A program made the translations under genes and the position numbers. Below, one piece after another: positions 5,843 to 14,072 of a stretch of 22,882 nucleotides of DNA (positions are counted from its first letter, which is position 1; each line of letters opens with the position of its first letter). This DNA comes from a virus. The notes under the pieces were generated by a model. It had not been told where the DNA came from. It worked only from the letters and a program-made list of their open reading frames with translations, and did no database searches. The DNA is taken from positions 1-22,882 of IMG/VR virus record IMGVR_UViG_3300028802_000060. One strand, 5' to 3'.

Positions 5843-8535
5843 TCGTCTGGCTCCATCAAGCCGTCGTCTGAGCTCTGCGAGTATTCGCTTGTGTCGAACG
5901 TCATGCGCTGATGCGGCTTTACACTCTGATCGATATCCACAGAGAAGCCCTCGATGCGAACAACCTGCTCGTTGCCGGCGTTGTCAATCCAGGTCACCGC
6001 ATCCATTCGCCAGAGATCGAAGTAGAGTGGAGTAGTTCCACCGGGGCTAGAGCCCTGTGCTGCTCGCTTCAACTCCTCACGCGCCCGTTGTGTTACGTCA
6101 TCCTGATACAGCAACTCGGGCAAGTCGAAGTAGGCATTGATCATACGACCTCGCCGGCCAGCGTCGGTCGTATCAACCTCGAGCCAGAACTTGTCATTAC
6201 CGTCGATGGCAACGAGATTGATCCGGCGCTTAGCCTCATCAACTTCCTCGGACTCGATGATCGTATCCACAATGGTACGAACTGGGTCCACATCGTTGAA
6301 CCTACCCACCTGGACGCGATTGTTGATCCAAGCAAGTTGTAGCTTCTGAGTCTCGAGGATTGTCTGTAGCGCCTTCGCTGGGGTGTCGTTGTCAGTTTGG
6401 GGTCCCCAGCTTAGCGCATATGCCTTAGCATCCCCACCACCGACGGTAACATCGTGGAAGTCACCCATCGCCAATGCTTGACGGATCAGGTCTTCCATGT
6501 TGAGATCAGTTTCCCAGTCCTCTAGATGGAAGTTTAGGATCTTGTACTTCCCACGAGTCGCTGCGAAACCAGCGTACCCTTGCTTCCTCACCTTGCTATC
6601 GACTGTGAAGTTATTGATGACCAGACTATCGTTCACCCAGATCTGGAGGTAGGTCCAACGCCACCGGACTCGGATCTTATACACCGAAGGAGTACCGATA
6701 CCGGTGCTGATCATAAGGGTGTTGACTGCAGCCTTACGTTCATACACATTCAGAGTACCGGCGTTTACCTCAACGTAGAAGTAGTTATCTTTATCCTGAT
6801 ACCTAGTGATCACCCTACCATAGCCTGTGTCAGCTTGGAAGGTGACGGTGATGTCTGGATTATGACCCTTCCACCCAGTGTAAAGAACGATGCCTCGTGT
6901 GTACAACCGATTCTCGTCATCCACAGTCGGGTGGGTGTCCGTCGCGAAGAAGTAGTTGAATGGCTCGTTCCGCTTTCCGGTAGACCAGTCATCCCATGTT
7001 GTACGACCAACAAAGTTGATAACATCACGCATGGTGTTATCTAGACGGCCCCAGATATTGCTGATCGCCATTTCAAGTCGATTCGAATTGCCGTTGATAG
7101 ATCGATTGCATTGGGTAATGAAGAACCGATCGAACTGAGTATACTCCCAAGCGCCGGTTTCCAACCTGATGGCAGGATAGATCTCAATCTCTCTATCAGA
7201 AAGATCTTGCAGGAAATCGTTTACACCCGCTGGATTTGCAACCTGAATCACCCCAGAGGCAGGTTGATTGTCTCGAGGCAACTCGAAGTTCAGAGATGGA
7301 ATATAGTTGGAGATATCGTAGTACTGAATCTCCAACGGCCGGCGATATACAACCTCACCGTCCGCGAAGTAGGCGTAGTCGTCTACCTCAATCATCCCTG
7401 TCCCACCCCAAGCACTGTGGATGGGGGGTCCGATTACTGGTTCGGTCCAGTTGACGAAGTCTTTAGATCGTTGCCAAACTGGGAAACCATAACCAAGCGA
7501 CGTGTCTGGTTCATCAGCCTTCTTGTAAGGGCCATGGTTCTCGTACGCGAAGAGGTAGTAGTACCCATCGCCCCCCAGGGTAAGCTTAACGCCACTCAGA
7601 TAGTTGTTACCTGCTCCACCCCCGATACCCCTGAAGCTCCGTAGAGTCGAGGTAGATGAGTGATCTGGAAGGAGTAGATCCTTCGTGAATGAAGCGAGGA
7701 CAGTACCACCGTTCGAATCACGGGGATCTGTATAGAGCGGCGCAGCGAAGATCCCATGAACAGTTGAACCACTCAGGTACGCCGTCAGCGTCTGACGATG
7801 CCATGCGTAGTTCAGACCGTTATCTGGTTCTGCATCGTAACTACTGTAGGATTGCAGGTCTTCAATGAAGAATGAATCGATGACTCGATGGTGATCATAC
7901 TCGTCACGGCGGATGGTCTGGACCCAACCCATGTTCGCCGCGTTGACGACTGGGCGCCAGTACATCGCATGCGGAGGCGTATCCCCATACCAGTTCAGTT
8001 CATCATTGTCAATCATCTTGACGTTATTCCGGTAAAGCCCATCAATCTTACAATGGTAAACATTGTAGACGTTCGGAGTCAGCGACTCTTGAACCACAGG
8101 GGTGCCGTAGTGGGTGCCGGAGTAGAGAACTGACCAGGAGGTCCATTGTGAGAGATTGGTCGGGTCAGTGATTGTTTGTATCCAGAGTTGACGATCGCTG
8201 ATGTTGGACGGATCGCCTTGTCGGAGACGAATGATAGTGCCGTTGGTGAGGGCACAGAACCAACCTGCTCCACGATAAGACCAGAAATCTGGTTCCCACT
8301 GGTGGTAAGTTCCATTCGCGGGCTTGTAAAATCCACGACCCAATCCTGCAGCAGGCTGACTATGAACACCAGTGACGTATTCCCAGGCGTTCAGTCCCTC
8401 GTCAATCACCTGGGCATATAGACCGGTTTCACGAACCTTCCGTGCCTGGGCGTTAAGAAGCTGAGCACTTGCTCGTCCATACAACGCAGTTGGTGATCCG
8501 TAGAGCGTGAACCCAGAGTAGACAGTTCCCGGCAT
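5839..8535 (-). CDS. Tail hub/minor tail protein with propeller-like and lectin-like regions
   Basis: This 898-residue protein is the largest distal tail component. Residues about 80-400 contain Trp/Asp/Gly-rich strands such as WQRSKDFVNWTEPVIG and GMIEVDDYAYFADGEVVY, resembling blades of a glycosidase-type beta-propeller. Residues about 405-520 (YDISNYIPSLNFELPRDN, FLQDLSDREIEIYPAI, LEMAISNIWGRLDNTM) look like a baseplate hub domain. A beta-sandwich resembling LamG/DUF1080 lectins follows at about 545-672 (YQDKDNYFYVEVNAGTLNVY, YAGFAAT), and the rest (TIIESEEVDEAKRRINLVAI to the end) completes the hub-like part. A role at the tail tip in receptor or glycan contact is likely. No catalytic residues could be confirmed. 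Its stop overlaps the next ATG (ATGA). Confidence 0.7.
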   Translation of the reverse strand: MPGTVYSGFTLYGSPTALYGRASAQLLNAQARKVRETGLYAQVIDEGLNAWEYVTGVHSQPAAGLGRGFYKPANGTYHQWEPDFWSYRGAGWFCALTNGTIIRLRQGDPSNISDRQLWIQTITDPTNLSQWTSWSVLYSGTHYGTPVVQESLTPNVYNVYHCKIDGLYRNNVKMIDNDELNWYGDTPPHAMYWRPVVNAANMGWVQTIRRDEYDHHRVIDSFFIEDLQSYSSYDAEPDNGLNYAWHRQTLTAYLSGSTVHGIFAAPLYTDPRDSNGGTVLASFTKDLLLPDHSSTSTLRSFRGIGGGAGNNYLSGVKLTLGGDGYYYLFAYENHGPYKKADEPDTSLGYGFPVWQRSKDFVNWTEPVIGPPIHSAWGGTGMIEVDDYAYFADGEVVYRRPLEIQYYDISNYIPSLNFELPRDNQPASGVIQVANPAGVNDFLQDLSDREIEIYPAIRLETGAWEYTQFDRFFITQCNRSINGNSNRLEMAISNIWGRLDNTMRDVINFVGRTTWDDWSTGKRNEPFNYFFATDTHPTVDDENRLYTRGIVLYTGWKGHNPDITVTFQADTGYGRVITRYQDKDNYFYVEVNAGTLNVYERKAAVNTLMISTGIGTPSVYKIRVRWRWTYLQIWVNDSLVINNFTVDSKVRKQGYAGFAATRGKYKILNFHLEDWETDLNMEDLIRQALAMGDFHDVTVGGGDAKAYALSWGPQTDNDTPAKALQTILETQKLQLAWINNRVQVGRFNDVDPVRTIVDTIIESEEVDEAKRRINLVAIDGNDKFWLEVDTTDAGRRGRMINAYFDLPELLYQDDVTQRAREELKRAAQGSSPGGTTPLYFDLWRMDAVTWIDNAGNEQVVRIEGFSVDIDQSVKPHQRMTFDTSEYSQSSDDGLMEPDE

Positions 8536-8536
8536 T

Positions 8537-9184
8537 CTACTGCTCTCTGAACACTAGCATGAGGGTAGGACGATCAACTGCTTGGCTGGAACCAACTACA
8601 TCCAGGTCAACAGTGACCAAAGCTCCAGAAACACCTGTGACGTAGTTAACGCTACCATGGGTGAAGTAGACTGCGCCGGCTGTGGGTCCCAATCTTGGGC
8701 GAAGACCTTGGGAGGCATACCACAGGGAGGTGGCTCCAATATTAACATCAAACACGGTTGTTCCACCAGATGGACCGCGAAAGGCGGCAATCTCGATGGC
8801 TTCCAGCCACATTGTACGTGGCAGAATGATGGGATGAAAGATGGCACTGGCCACCAATGCCCACGAGTAGTTGTCACCAACTTCGATGACATGTCTACCA
8901 GCTCCACTGGTGATGCTTGCAATTCCGTCGATCGAACTCGCAGAAAGCCTCGGTCCCTGCCCAGAAGCCCCATTGTGGATGTGTCCAGAACTAGGATGTC
9001 CGAGTCGATAGTCCAGCGAGGTTGCTACTGCGGTATTGTAGATACCAACCTTCGCCTCGATCGCCTTCGCTGCTTCCTTCAGATTATTGTGGTGGGAAGC
9101 TAGAAGACCCGAAACTCCGTCGGTGACTTCCTGAAGTGATGTATTGTCATCCAGTGAGGTGGGGAAGTTGGTATTGCCGCTCAT
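8537..9184 (-). CDS. Tail appendage/collar-type structural protein
   Basis: The 215-residue protein has an N-terminal helical region (SLQEVTDGVSGLLASHHNNL, EAAKAIEAKVG), then the segment LDYRLGHPSSGHIHNGASGQ, a pattern seen in many phage tail and fiber proteins where His-rich GHxH precedes a short loop and a trimerising beta segment. The C-terminal half (about 95-215) is beta-rich, with HPIILPRTMWLEAIEIAAFR and LMLVFREQ. It starts in an ATGA overlap with the preceding gene and ends one base before the hub gene. A tail tip, spike or collar role is inferred; the protein family could not be named. Confidence 0.55.
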   Translation of the reverse strand: MSGNTNFPTSLDDNTSLQEVTDGVSGLLASHHNNLKEAAKAIEAKVGIYNTAVATSLDYRLGHPSSGHIHNGASGQGPRLSASSIDGIASITSGAGRHVIEVGDNYSWALVASAIFHPIILPRTMWLEAIEIAAFRGPSGGTTVFDVNIGATSLWYASQGLRPRLGPTAGAVYFTHGSVNYVTGVSGALVTVDLDVVGSSQAVDRPTLMLVFREQ

Positions 9185-9636
9185 GGTGTTCCTTCCTCAA
9201 ACTGGATAGTCACATCATACTCAATCACGTCTCCGACCTGGTGAGGGAAGACTTTGAAAGCCTGGTCAAGATCCGACCCTGACCAGTGAACGTCGTATGT
9301 CCCATCGGGGGCCTGCATCTTAAGCAGACCGGGATGGACCCAGAACCTTCTCAGTCGTGCGTACTGAGTAGCTGCTACAGCACCTGTGATCTGCGTGAAT
9401 GAATTTTCACAGATGACCTGGAATGGACTCCAAGCACGGAACCCAGGTCCGTTGTCATAGACGTACTTGAACTGACCATTCTGATTCTTGACGACATCCT
9501 TATCTAAATACCGCGACTCAGAAGGTGGCTTGTATCCCTTCGTCATGAATGCATACGTCGCCGCGGCTGTGGCACCGGAAGCCCCAACGTAGGTTGCGTG
9601 AGACAGGATGATCATGTTGGGATTTGGTGCGCTCAT
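9181..9636 (-). CDS. Short tail protein directly after the tape measure, Dit-like candidate
   Basis: This 151-residue protein begins MSAPNPNMIILSHATYVGAS and is predicted beta-rich throughout (GFRAWSPFQVICENSF, YDVHWSGSDLDQAFKV, VIEYDVTIQFEE). In siphophages the gene after the tape measure usually encodes the distal tail protein, which uses the same fold as the tail tube; size and strand-rich composition are compatible with a minimal version. No motif confirms this. Start and stop both lie in ATGA overlaps (with tape measure at 9633-9636 and with the next gene at 9181-9184). Confidence 0.5.
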   Translation of the reverse strand: MSAPNPNMIILSHATYVGASGATAAATYAFMTKGYKPPSESRYLDKDVVKNQNGQFKYVYDNGPGFRAWSPFQVICENSFTQITGAVAATQYARLRRFWVHPGLLKMQAPDGTYDVHWSGSDLDQAFKVFPHQVGDVIEYDVTIQFEEGTP

Positions 9637-12110
9637 CGCAGTGCCTCAGCAACAGCTTCTCGGACCATCTTCTTCATCCGGTACTCATCACCCAGTCTGT
9701 CGTCGGAACGGTCGAAGTAGAAGGGACCGATCTGCTCGGTCATCTGCTGCTGTTGCTTCAGCTGCTGGGTAACGCGGTTTGAAAGAACGACACCCAGCTC
9801 TGAGCCTTGCTCACCGAGTCCGATGTTGCTACCGAATGGCGACCGCGAATTCTTCAGATCGATGACGCCACCCTTAGCGAATGGAACTCTCTTCCCAGGA
9901 CCGTAGATGTTCTGAACGAACTTCTTCTCTTTGGCATTGAAGTTCTCGATCAGCCCACTGATCCGAGCAAGAAGAGGTGCAGCCACAGAGGGTGGCAGGG
10001 CGAAGCCTTCTACGAGTCCCTGGATCACACCCTTGGCACGCTGAAGACCGGCAATTCTACCAGCGATGGACTCCAGCTTTTCCAAGTTGTTAGCCCCTCG
10101 GATAGCTGCAGCAGTTTCATCCAGGGCTTGTTGATTAGCCAGTCGAGTGGCTTCTCTCACCTTATCCTGGATTGCCTTCTTCTCCTTCTCGAGTGCCCGT
10201 CGCTTCGACTCAAGAACTTCTTGGTCGTGCTTCTGGCTTGCCTTCAACTGCTTCTGCAAGTTATCGAGATGGTTAGCGGTATCCCTATCTCGTAGTGTCG
10301 CCAGTTTCCGCTGCTCCAGTTCCTGAAGAGCAACGATGTCCTGAACTTCCTGCTGCTTCTCCTGGAGTTTGGTAAGCTGAGACTCACGATCGAGGTCACG
10401 CTGTTCAGAAAGCTGCTGTCGCTGTTCCTGTGCTCTCCGCTCAAGGAAGTCACGGATTGACTCACCGTTCTGACGGCGAATGATCTGAGACATCTTAAAC
10501 TGGAGATCCAGCTGACGATTGAGGTGAGCCTGTGCTTGTCCTTCTTTCTCGATCGCGGCGATCTTGGCATTGATGGCTTCGAGCAAGAACTTGCCGCTGT
10601 ACTTCTCAAGATTGATGGCAGTACCCAACAACCTCAGTCGCATTCGCAGAAGGATCAGCGCCCTCTCTTCTGCGATATTGCGAAGAGCATCACGGGTACC
10701 CTTGCCACCTCCACCTGAGGCACGATCAAGAGCCCCCTGCAGTCGCCGGGTTCTTGCACTCGGTCCAGCATTGCCAAGGGCCGCGATCTTTGAATCAATC
10801 CTACCAGTGGCTGCTTCACCTGATGCCGCAATCGCGTTATTGATGGTATCTTGCTGGATCCTTTGAAGCGCAGCAGCATCTGCCTGTCGCCGGCGAGCCT
10901 CGACATTCTCATTGAGAATTCGAGTATTGGCTTGGGTGATTTCGTTGTACTGAGAAGTTGCCAAGGTCAATGAGTTTTGTCCATCGATCATCTGGACAAC
11001 TTCGCCATTTACGGTACGGATCTGGAGTGGAAGCTTAGCCAGATACTCGGTGTTCGCAATGTTAACTCCAGCTTCCCTGTCCCGCTGGATCATTGCGTCC
11101 GTGCGTGCGGCAGCTTCTTTAACCAGTGCTTTGCGGACCTTCTCAATGTTATCCGCTTCTGTGGCCTGTGGATGAGCGGCGGCTTCTGCGAACTGGACAT
11201 ATTCGGCTACGGCGTCGTTCGCCTTCTTCTGGGCCGCGAACTGCTGAAGCAAAGAAACCGCAGTCTTATCAGACGCAAGCCCCAGCTCGTCAGCTTTCTG
11301 AGTCGCAGCTTCAAAGAGAGTCAACCCAGAGTTTCGGGCCAACTCAAGAACCGACTGACCGAGCTGATCAATCGCTTCTTTCGCGTGACGACTAGGATCA
11401 ATGACATCCTGAATGACGTCGCCAATCTTCTCCAGTGCCGTCTGTGCAAGCTGAAAACCTACACCAAGAATGGCGCCACCGACGATACCACCGACGGCGC
11501 CAATCGCAAGTCCAGCCAGCTTCGGGGCAAGTGATGCCCGCCCTGCCTGGATCTTACTGAGCTGACCTTCTACCTGAGCTCGTTCTCGAGCACGACTAAG
11601 CTGTCCCTCTTCTGCGGCGGCTTGACGAGCGGTAAGAACACCCTGTTCTTTTGTCAGCTCACTCCGCTTCGCAATGAGTTGAAGCTCGGTCTGTGTCAAG
11701 CCCAAACTCTTGGCCGTCTGATTGAAGCGTTGTCGCTCCTGCGCACCCAGAGCTCGATTGGTCTTGGAACGAGATGACTCCAGTTCCTCGATCTTCTTGA
11801 GGTCAGATCTAAGTTCTGTATTCAGTTTTCCGCGAACAATCCGCTCCGACTCTGCAAGATCATTCTTGATCTTGGTCAGACGCTTCTGCCTAGTTTCCTC
11901 AGCCTTGGCAGAGTTGTTGGATGCGTGGTCAATCTGACGAAGGTCGTCGTTCAGAGTCTCCAGTTCCTTGCGATCATAAGTCGTAAGGAACTCTACGAAG
12001 ATCCGAAGTGCACCAGCGGCAGTACCTCTCGCGCCACCAACTGCCCCGAGTGAAGTAAGGGCAGGCGAGCTCTGACCGAGACGCGGTTGGCCTCTAGTAG
12101 AGAAGGTCAC
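9633..12110 (-). CDS. Tape measure protein
   Basis: About 825 residues. The first 180 are a long charged coiled coil (KAEETRQKRLTKIKNDLAES), followed by a glycine-rich hydrophobic stretch near 200-225 (LAIGAVGGIVGGAILGVGF), a second coiled coil rich in Gln/Arg/Glu (residues about 540-680) and a C-terminal FAKGGVIDL...GEQGSELGVVLSNRV segment typical of tape measure ends. It sets tail length and helps DNA passage; at about 0.15 nm per residue (known rule) the tail would be near 120 nm. The GTG at 12110 forms a GTGA overlap with the stop of the frameshifted chaperone and has GAGG five to six bases upstream. An in-frame TTG at 12125 is possible but has a badly placed Shine-Dalgarno. Confidence 0.88.
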   Translation of the reverse strand: MTFSTRGQPRLGQSSPALTSLGAVGGARGTAAGALRIFVEFLTTYDRKELETLNDDLRQIDHASNNSAKAEETRQKRLTKIKNDLAESERIVRGKLNTELRSDLKKIEELESSRSKTNRALGAQERQRFNQTAKSLGLTQTELQLIAKRSELTKEQGVLTARQAAAEEGQLSRARERAQVEGQLSKIQAGRASLAPKLAGLAIGAVGGIVGGAILGVGFQLAQTALEKIGDVIQDVIDPSRHAKEAIDQLGQSVLELARNSGLTLFEAATQKADELGLASDKTAVSLLQQFAAQKKANDAVAEYVQFAEAAAHPQATEADNIEKVRKALVKEAAARTDAMIQRDREAGVNIANTEYLAKLPLQIRTVNGEVVQMIDGQNSLTLATSQYNEITQANTRILNENVEARRRQADAAALQRIQQDTINNAIAASGEAATGRIDSKIAALGNAGPSARTRRLQGALDRASGGGGKGTRDALRNIAEERALILLRMRLRLLGTAINLEKYSGKFLLEAINAKIAAIEKEGQAQAHLNRQLDLQFKMSQIIRRQNGESIRDFLERRAQEQRQQLSEQRDLDRESQLTKLQEKQQEVQDIVALQELEQRKLATLRDRDTANHLDNLQKQLKASQKHDQEVLESKRRALEKEKKAIQDKVREATRLANQQALDETAAAIRGANNLEKLESIAGRIAGLQRAKGVIQGLVEGFALPPSVAAPLLARISGLIENFNAKEKKFVQNIYGPGKRVPFAKGGVIDLKNSRSPFGSNIGLGEQGSELGVVLSNRVTQQLKQQQQMTEQIGPFYFDRSDDRLGDEYRMKKMVREAVAEALR

Positions 12111-12807
12111 GTCGCCCTCAGCCAATCCTTGTTTTCAAGCTCATCCACATCATCACCGTTTCTGCCGATGCGGTTAGCTTCTTGTAGTTGCTTGTAAGCG
12201 TCCACAGGGTTGTCGGCCTTGAGCGCCAACTCCCAACTGCGTTCCTCTATCTCGAGGTTGACGATTTCCTCGAGAATGTTTTTCAGTTCGGGATAGGTGA
12301 GACTTCTGATAACGTCTCGTTCGAATCCTCGGAGGAGGAGCTTGGACCAGATTCTTCTGGTTGAGAACTCGTCGTCTCCATCCCCGACAGCAGCTCGGAT
12401 AGAACTCCACCAAGCATCGTCGGGGTCGTCGAGTTTGGGTCGAGTAAGGGCCTCAACTGAACTAGATCGTTGACCTCACAGATCGCGTCCAGAATAGCAA
12501 CGATCTGATTCATATAGAGTGATCGACCTTTTACCTTCTCGAAGGCCGGTGCCGTCAATCCTAATTCGAAGAGCTTCTGGGGGTCGCTGAACTTCTCAGC
12601 CAGCTTAGCCTCCAGCTGTGGCACCCCAGTATCTGGATCAACGTAGAGTCGAACGGCCTCGTTCATGATTTCTACGTGTTGACGTAGAACCTCATCTCCG
12701 AAGTCATTGCGCTGTTCCCATGGAATAGGATCCACCAAGATGCTATCATCCGCGGTGAGTTGCACCTCGATGGCTTCCCGCTTGAATGCGTGCCGCGCTT
12801 CAGGCAT
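12107..12807 (-). CDS. Tail assembly chaperone G-T, -1 frameshift product
   Basis: This 233-residue product comes from a programmed -1 shift. Residues 1-125 are read in the frame that starts at ATG 12807. Ribosomes slip at CCCAAAC (12433-12439) and continue in the -1 frame for 108 residues, beginning LDDPDDAWWSSIRAAVGD and ending ENKDWLRAT at the TGA 12107-12109. The -1 frame has no stop from the slip site to that TGA and encodes protein-like sequence (ELKNILEEIVNLEIEERSW, LALKADNPVDAYKQLQEANR). In lambda-like phages the G-T protein binds the tape measure and recruits tail tube subunits; the low-frequency long form is essential. Its stop lies in the GTGA overlap with the tape measure start, exactly where coupling is expected. 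No canonical start exists for the T part, so it must be a fusion. Confidence 0.88.
12283..12807 (-). CDS. Tail assembly chaperone G, unshifted form
   Basis: This 174-residue form results when no frameshift occurs. The shared part (residues 1-125) is mainly helical and acidic, with AIEVQLTADDSILVDPIPW, LRQHVEIMNEAVRLYVD and YMNQIVAILDAICEVNDLV. After the slip site the zero frame adds 49 low-complexity residues rich in Ser, Glu and Pro (SQPEESGPSSSSEDSNETLS) ending at TGA 12283. The contrast between this poor tail and the well-formed -1 frame is itself evidence that the downstream DNA is selected in the -1 frame. The gene starts two bases after the tail tube stop, and its place between tail tube and tape measure is diagnostic. 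Confidence 0.82.
   Translation of the reverse strand: MPEARHAFKREAIEVQLTADDSILVDPIPWEQRNDFGDEVLRQHVEIMNEAVRLYVDPDTGVPQLEAKLAEKFSDPQKLFELGLTAPAFEKVKGRSLYMNQIVAILDAICEVNDLVQLRPLLDPNSTTPTMLGGVLSELLSGMETTSSQPEESGPSSSSEDSNETLSEVSPIPN
12382..12425 (-). promoter_or_regulatory. Frameshift-stimulating stem downstream of the heptamer
   Basis: CCCCGAC (12425-12419) is perfectly complementary to GTCGGGG (12388-12382), giving a 7-bp GC-rich stem around a 30-base loop. It begins 7 bases after the slippery heptamer, within the 5-9 base spacing known for -1 frameshift stimulators. The loop is long enough to hold a further hairpin or a pseudoknot contact, which I could not resolve by eye. Confidence 0.65.
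12433..12439 (-). promoter_or_regulatory. -1 ribosomal frameshift slippery heptamer CCCAAAC
   Basis: On the minus strand the zero-frame codons read GAC CCA AAC TCG; the heptamer C CCA AAC has the X XXY YYZ form, so both tRNAs can re-pair as CCC and AAA after a -1 slip. Zero-frame residues Pro124 and Asn125 are decoded at the site. It joins the G and T reading frames of the tail chaperone. Confidence 0.85.
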
Positions 12808-12809
12808 GA

Positions 12810-13442
12810 CTAGTTGTGCTCGTAGAGTCGACCGTAGGAATCCCGCGTGTCAATCGTGGTAGCGATCTCCGGGAAAGCACGGAACTCGAGGGGCGGACTG
12901 GCGGGATCCGACTTGTCAAAGCGGAAGGTCTTCTCACCACCAGAGACAGCTGCACGACGGAAGACAAACGCGAGGAGCTTACCGGCGGCAGCCTTCGGGA
13001 AGATAACTGCAACGCGAAGCTCTGGAGTCTTGTTCGCCCCGTCGTCCAGGAACCTCATGATCTGAGTAGCGCCAGAACCAACGACGATGGTCGGTGACAT
13101 ATCGAACGCCATCGCGTATGCGATCTGGTCGCTGCTGGCAAGAACTTCCGCCAGCTGAGTAGTCACCTGGTAGTTGCGATCAGTGATGTCCTGATCATAG
13201 GCGCCAAGGATCTGGTCCACATCGTCACGGATGGCAATGTCGAGATTCTTGACAACGTTGATGCCGCCTCGTGTGAGGCCGAGAGCAACCCAACTCGCAG
13301 CTGGTGCCCCTGAACTCGGATCGATAACGTTCTCGATCCTAGTCGGCATGGGCAGTCCAGATCCACCGATGAGGATCTTAGCTGGACCGCGAAGAGTGTT
13401 CAGCAGGTTGATGCTGTTTTCAAGGACCTGCCTCTGGGACAC
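12810..13442 (-). CDS. Major tail tube protein
   Basis: The 210-residue protein lies directly before the chaperone pair, the standard position for the tail tube. Sequence features fit: an N-terminal LIGGSGLPMPTRIENVIDP, a long strand-loop region WVALGLTRGGINVVKNLDIA, DQILGAYDQDITDRNYQVTT, and beta strands AVIFPKAAAGKLLAFVFRRA and PPLEFRAFPEIATT typical of the tube fold, where a diagnostic phrase about dependence on baseline voltage-free beta-hairpins is absent but overall strand spacing agrees. It polymerises as hexameric rings around the tape measure. It starts with GTG, with AGGAGG five bases upstream; the preceding gene's TAG stop is part of that Shine-Dalgarno, suggesting strong and coupled expression. 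Confidence 0.78.
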   Translation of the reverse strand: MSQRQVLENSINLLNTLRGPAKILIGGSGLPMPTRIENVIDPSSGAPAASWVALGLTRGGINVVKNLDIAIRDDVDQILGAYDQDITDRNYQVTTQLAEVLASSDQIAYAMAFDMSPTIVVGSGATQIMRFLDDGANKTPELRVAVIFPKAAAGKLLAFVFRRAAVSGGEKTFRFDKSDPASPPLEFRAFPEIATTIDTRDSYGRLYEHN

Positions 13443-13451
13443 TGGATCCTC

Positions 13452-14072
13452 CTACTTCCGACGCATGGTTTTGGTGATCGCCGCGCTCACCGCTGCGGTT
13501 ACGTCACCGATAAAGAACTGCGCTTCTGACTCCGCCACCTCACTTATCACGTCTCTGTGGAACCCACCAGATTTCTTACCCCAGATGACCCGCTTCACCA
13601 AGATCCCGGGAACTCCCTCTCCGTCTTCACCTCCACCGCTAGGTTGTGAACCAGCGAACTGTCCCTTCGATCCCCGAATGAACCGACGAGAGAATCCCGA
13701 TGGGAAACGAAGGAGTAGGAACTTCTTGAACTTAGGAACGATCACGAACGGGGCCACAGGGAAGTGACGGAAGTGACCTCCCATCATGGCTGTGACGAAC
13801 CGTAGTTCTCGTCGTTCGGCGATGAAGAAGTTAACTTCCATGCCATCTGGAGTAGCTCTGGATTTGAACGTAATCCCTTTTGCCAGCTCGCCTGTGGCCC
13901 ACTGACTTCGATAGGCAGCGCCCATCTCTTCTTTGAACCTGAAGACGGTCTGGCGGGCACGATCCTTAGTGGCTTCTTGCAGTTCCTGGACGGAGACTTG
14001 AGCGAACCGCTTCGTCTGCGCCTGGGCTTGTGGAACCCCCGTAACTCGAAATGAGATGAATGGACTAGCCAT
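13452..14072 (-). CDS. HK97 gp10-like / tail completion protein
   Basis: About 206 residues, basic, with MASPFISFRVTGVPQAQAQT, a helix QELQEATKDRARQTVFRFKE and a central AAYRSQWATGELAKGITFKS. The helix followed by a TGELAKGI segment is the usual gp10-like pattern. Residues about 145-165 (RGSKGQFAGSQPSGGGEDG) form a glycine-rich loop before a C-terminal helix (EVAESEAQFFIGDVTAAVSA). Such proteins join head and tail. Two starts are possible: ATG 14072, used here, overlaps the preceding stop by eight bases, and GTG 14093 would add seven residues but has no Shine-Dalgarno. The assignment rests on motif impression plus position between terminator-like and tube genes. Confidence 0.6.
   Translation of the reverse strand: MASPFISFRVTGVPQAQAQTKRFAQVSVQELQEATKDRARQTVFRFKEEMGAAYRSQWATGELAKGITFKSRATPDGMEVNFFIAERRELRFVTAMMGGHFRHFPVAPFVIVPKFKKFLLLRFPSGFSRRFIRGSKGQFAGSQPSGGGEDGEGVPGILVKRVIWGKKSGGFHRDVISEVAESEAQFFIGDVTAAVSAAITKTMRRK

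Noticed and set aside
8582-9103. 173-codon rightward frame opposite the appendage protein
   Set aside because: Cys- and Trp-rich shadow composition, no ribosome binding site, and the opposite frame has coupled start and stop junctions on both sides.
12174-12413. 79-codon leftward frame in the chaperone region
   Set aside because: It is the third frame of the G-T overlap, Arg/Gln-rich and protein-unlike. The -1 frame used by the frameshift is a different frame with balanced composition.
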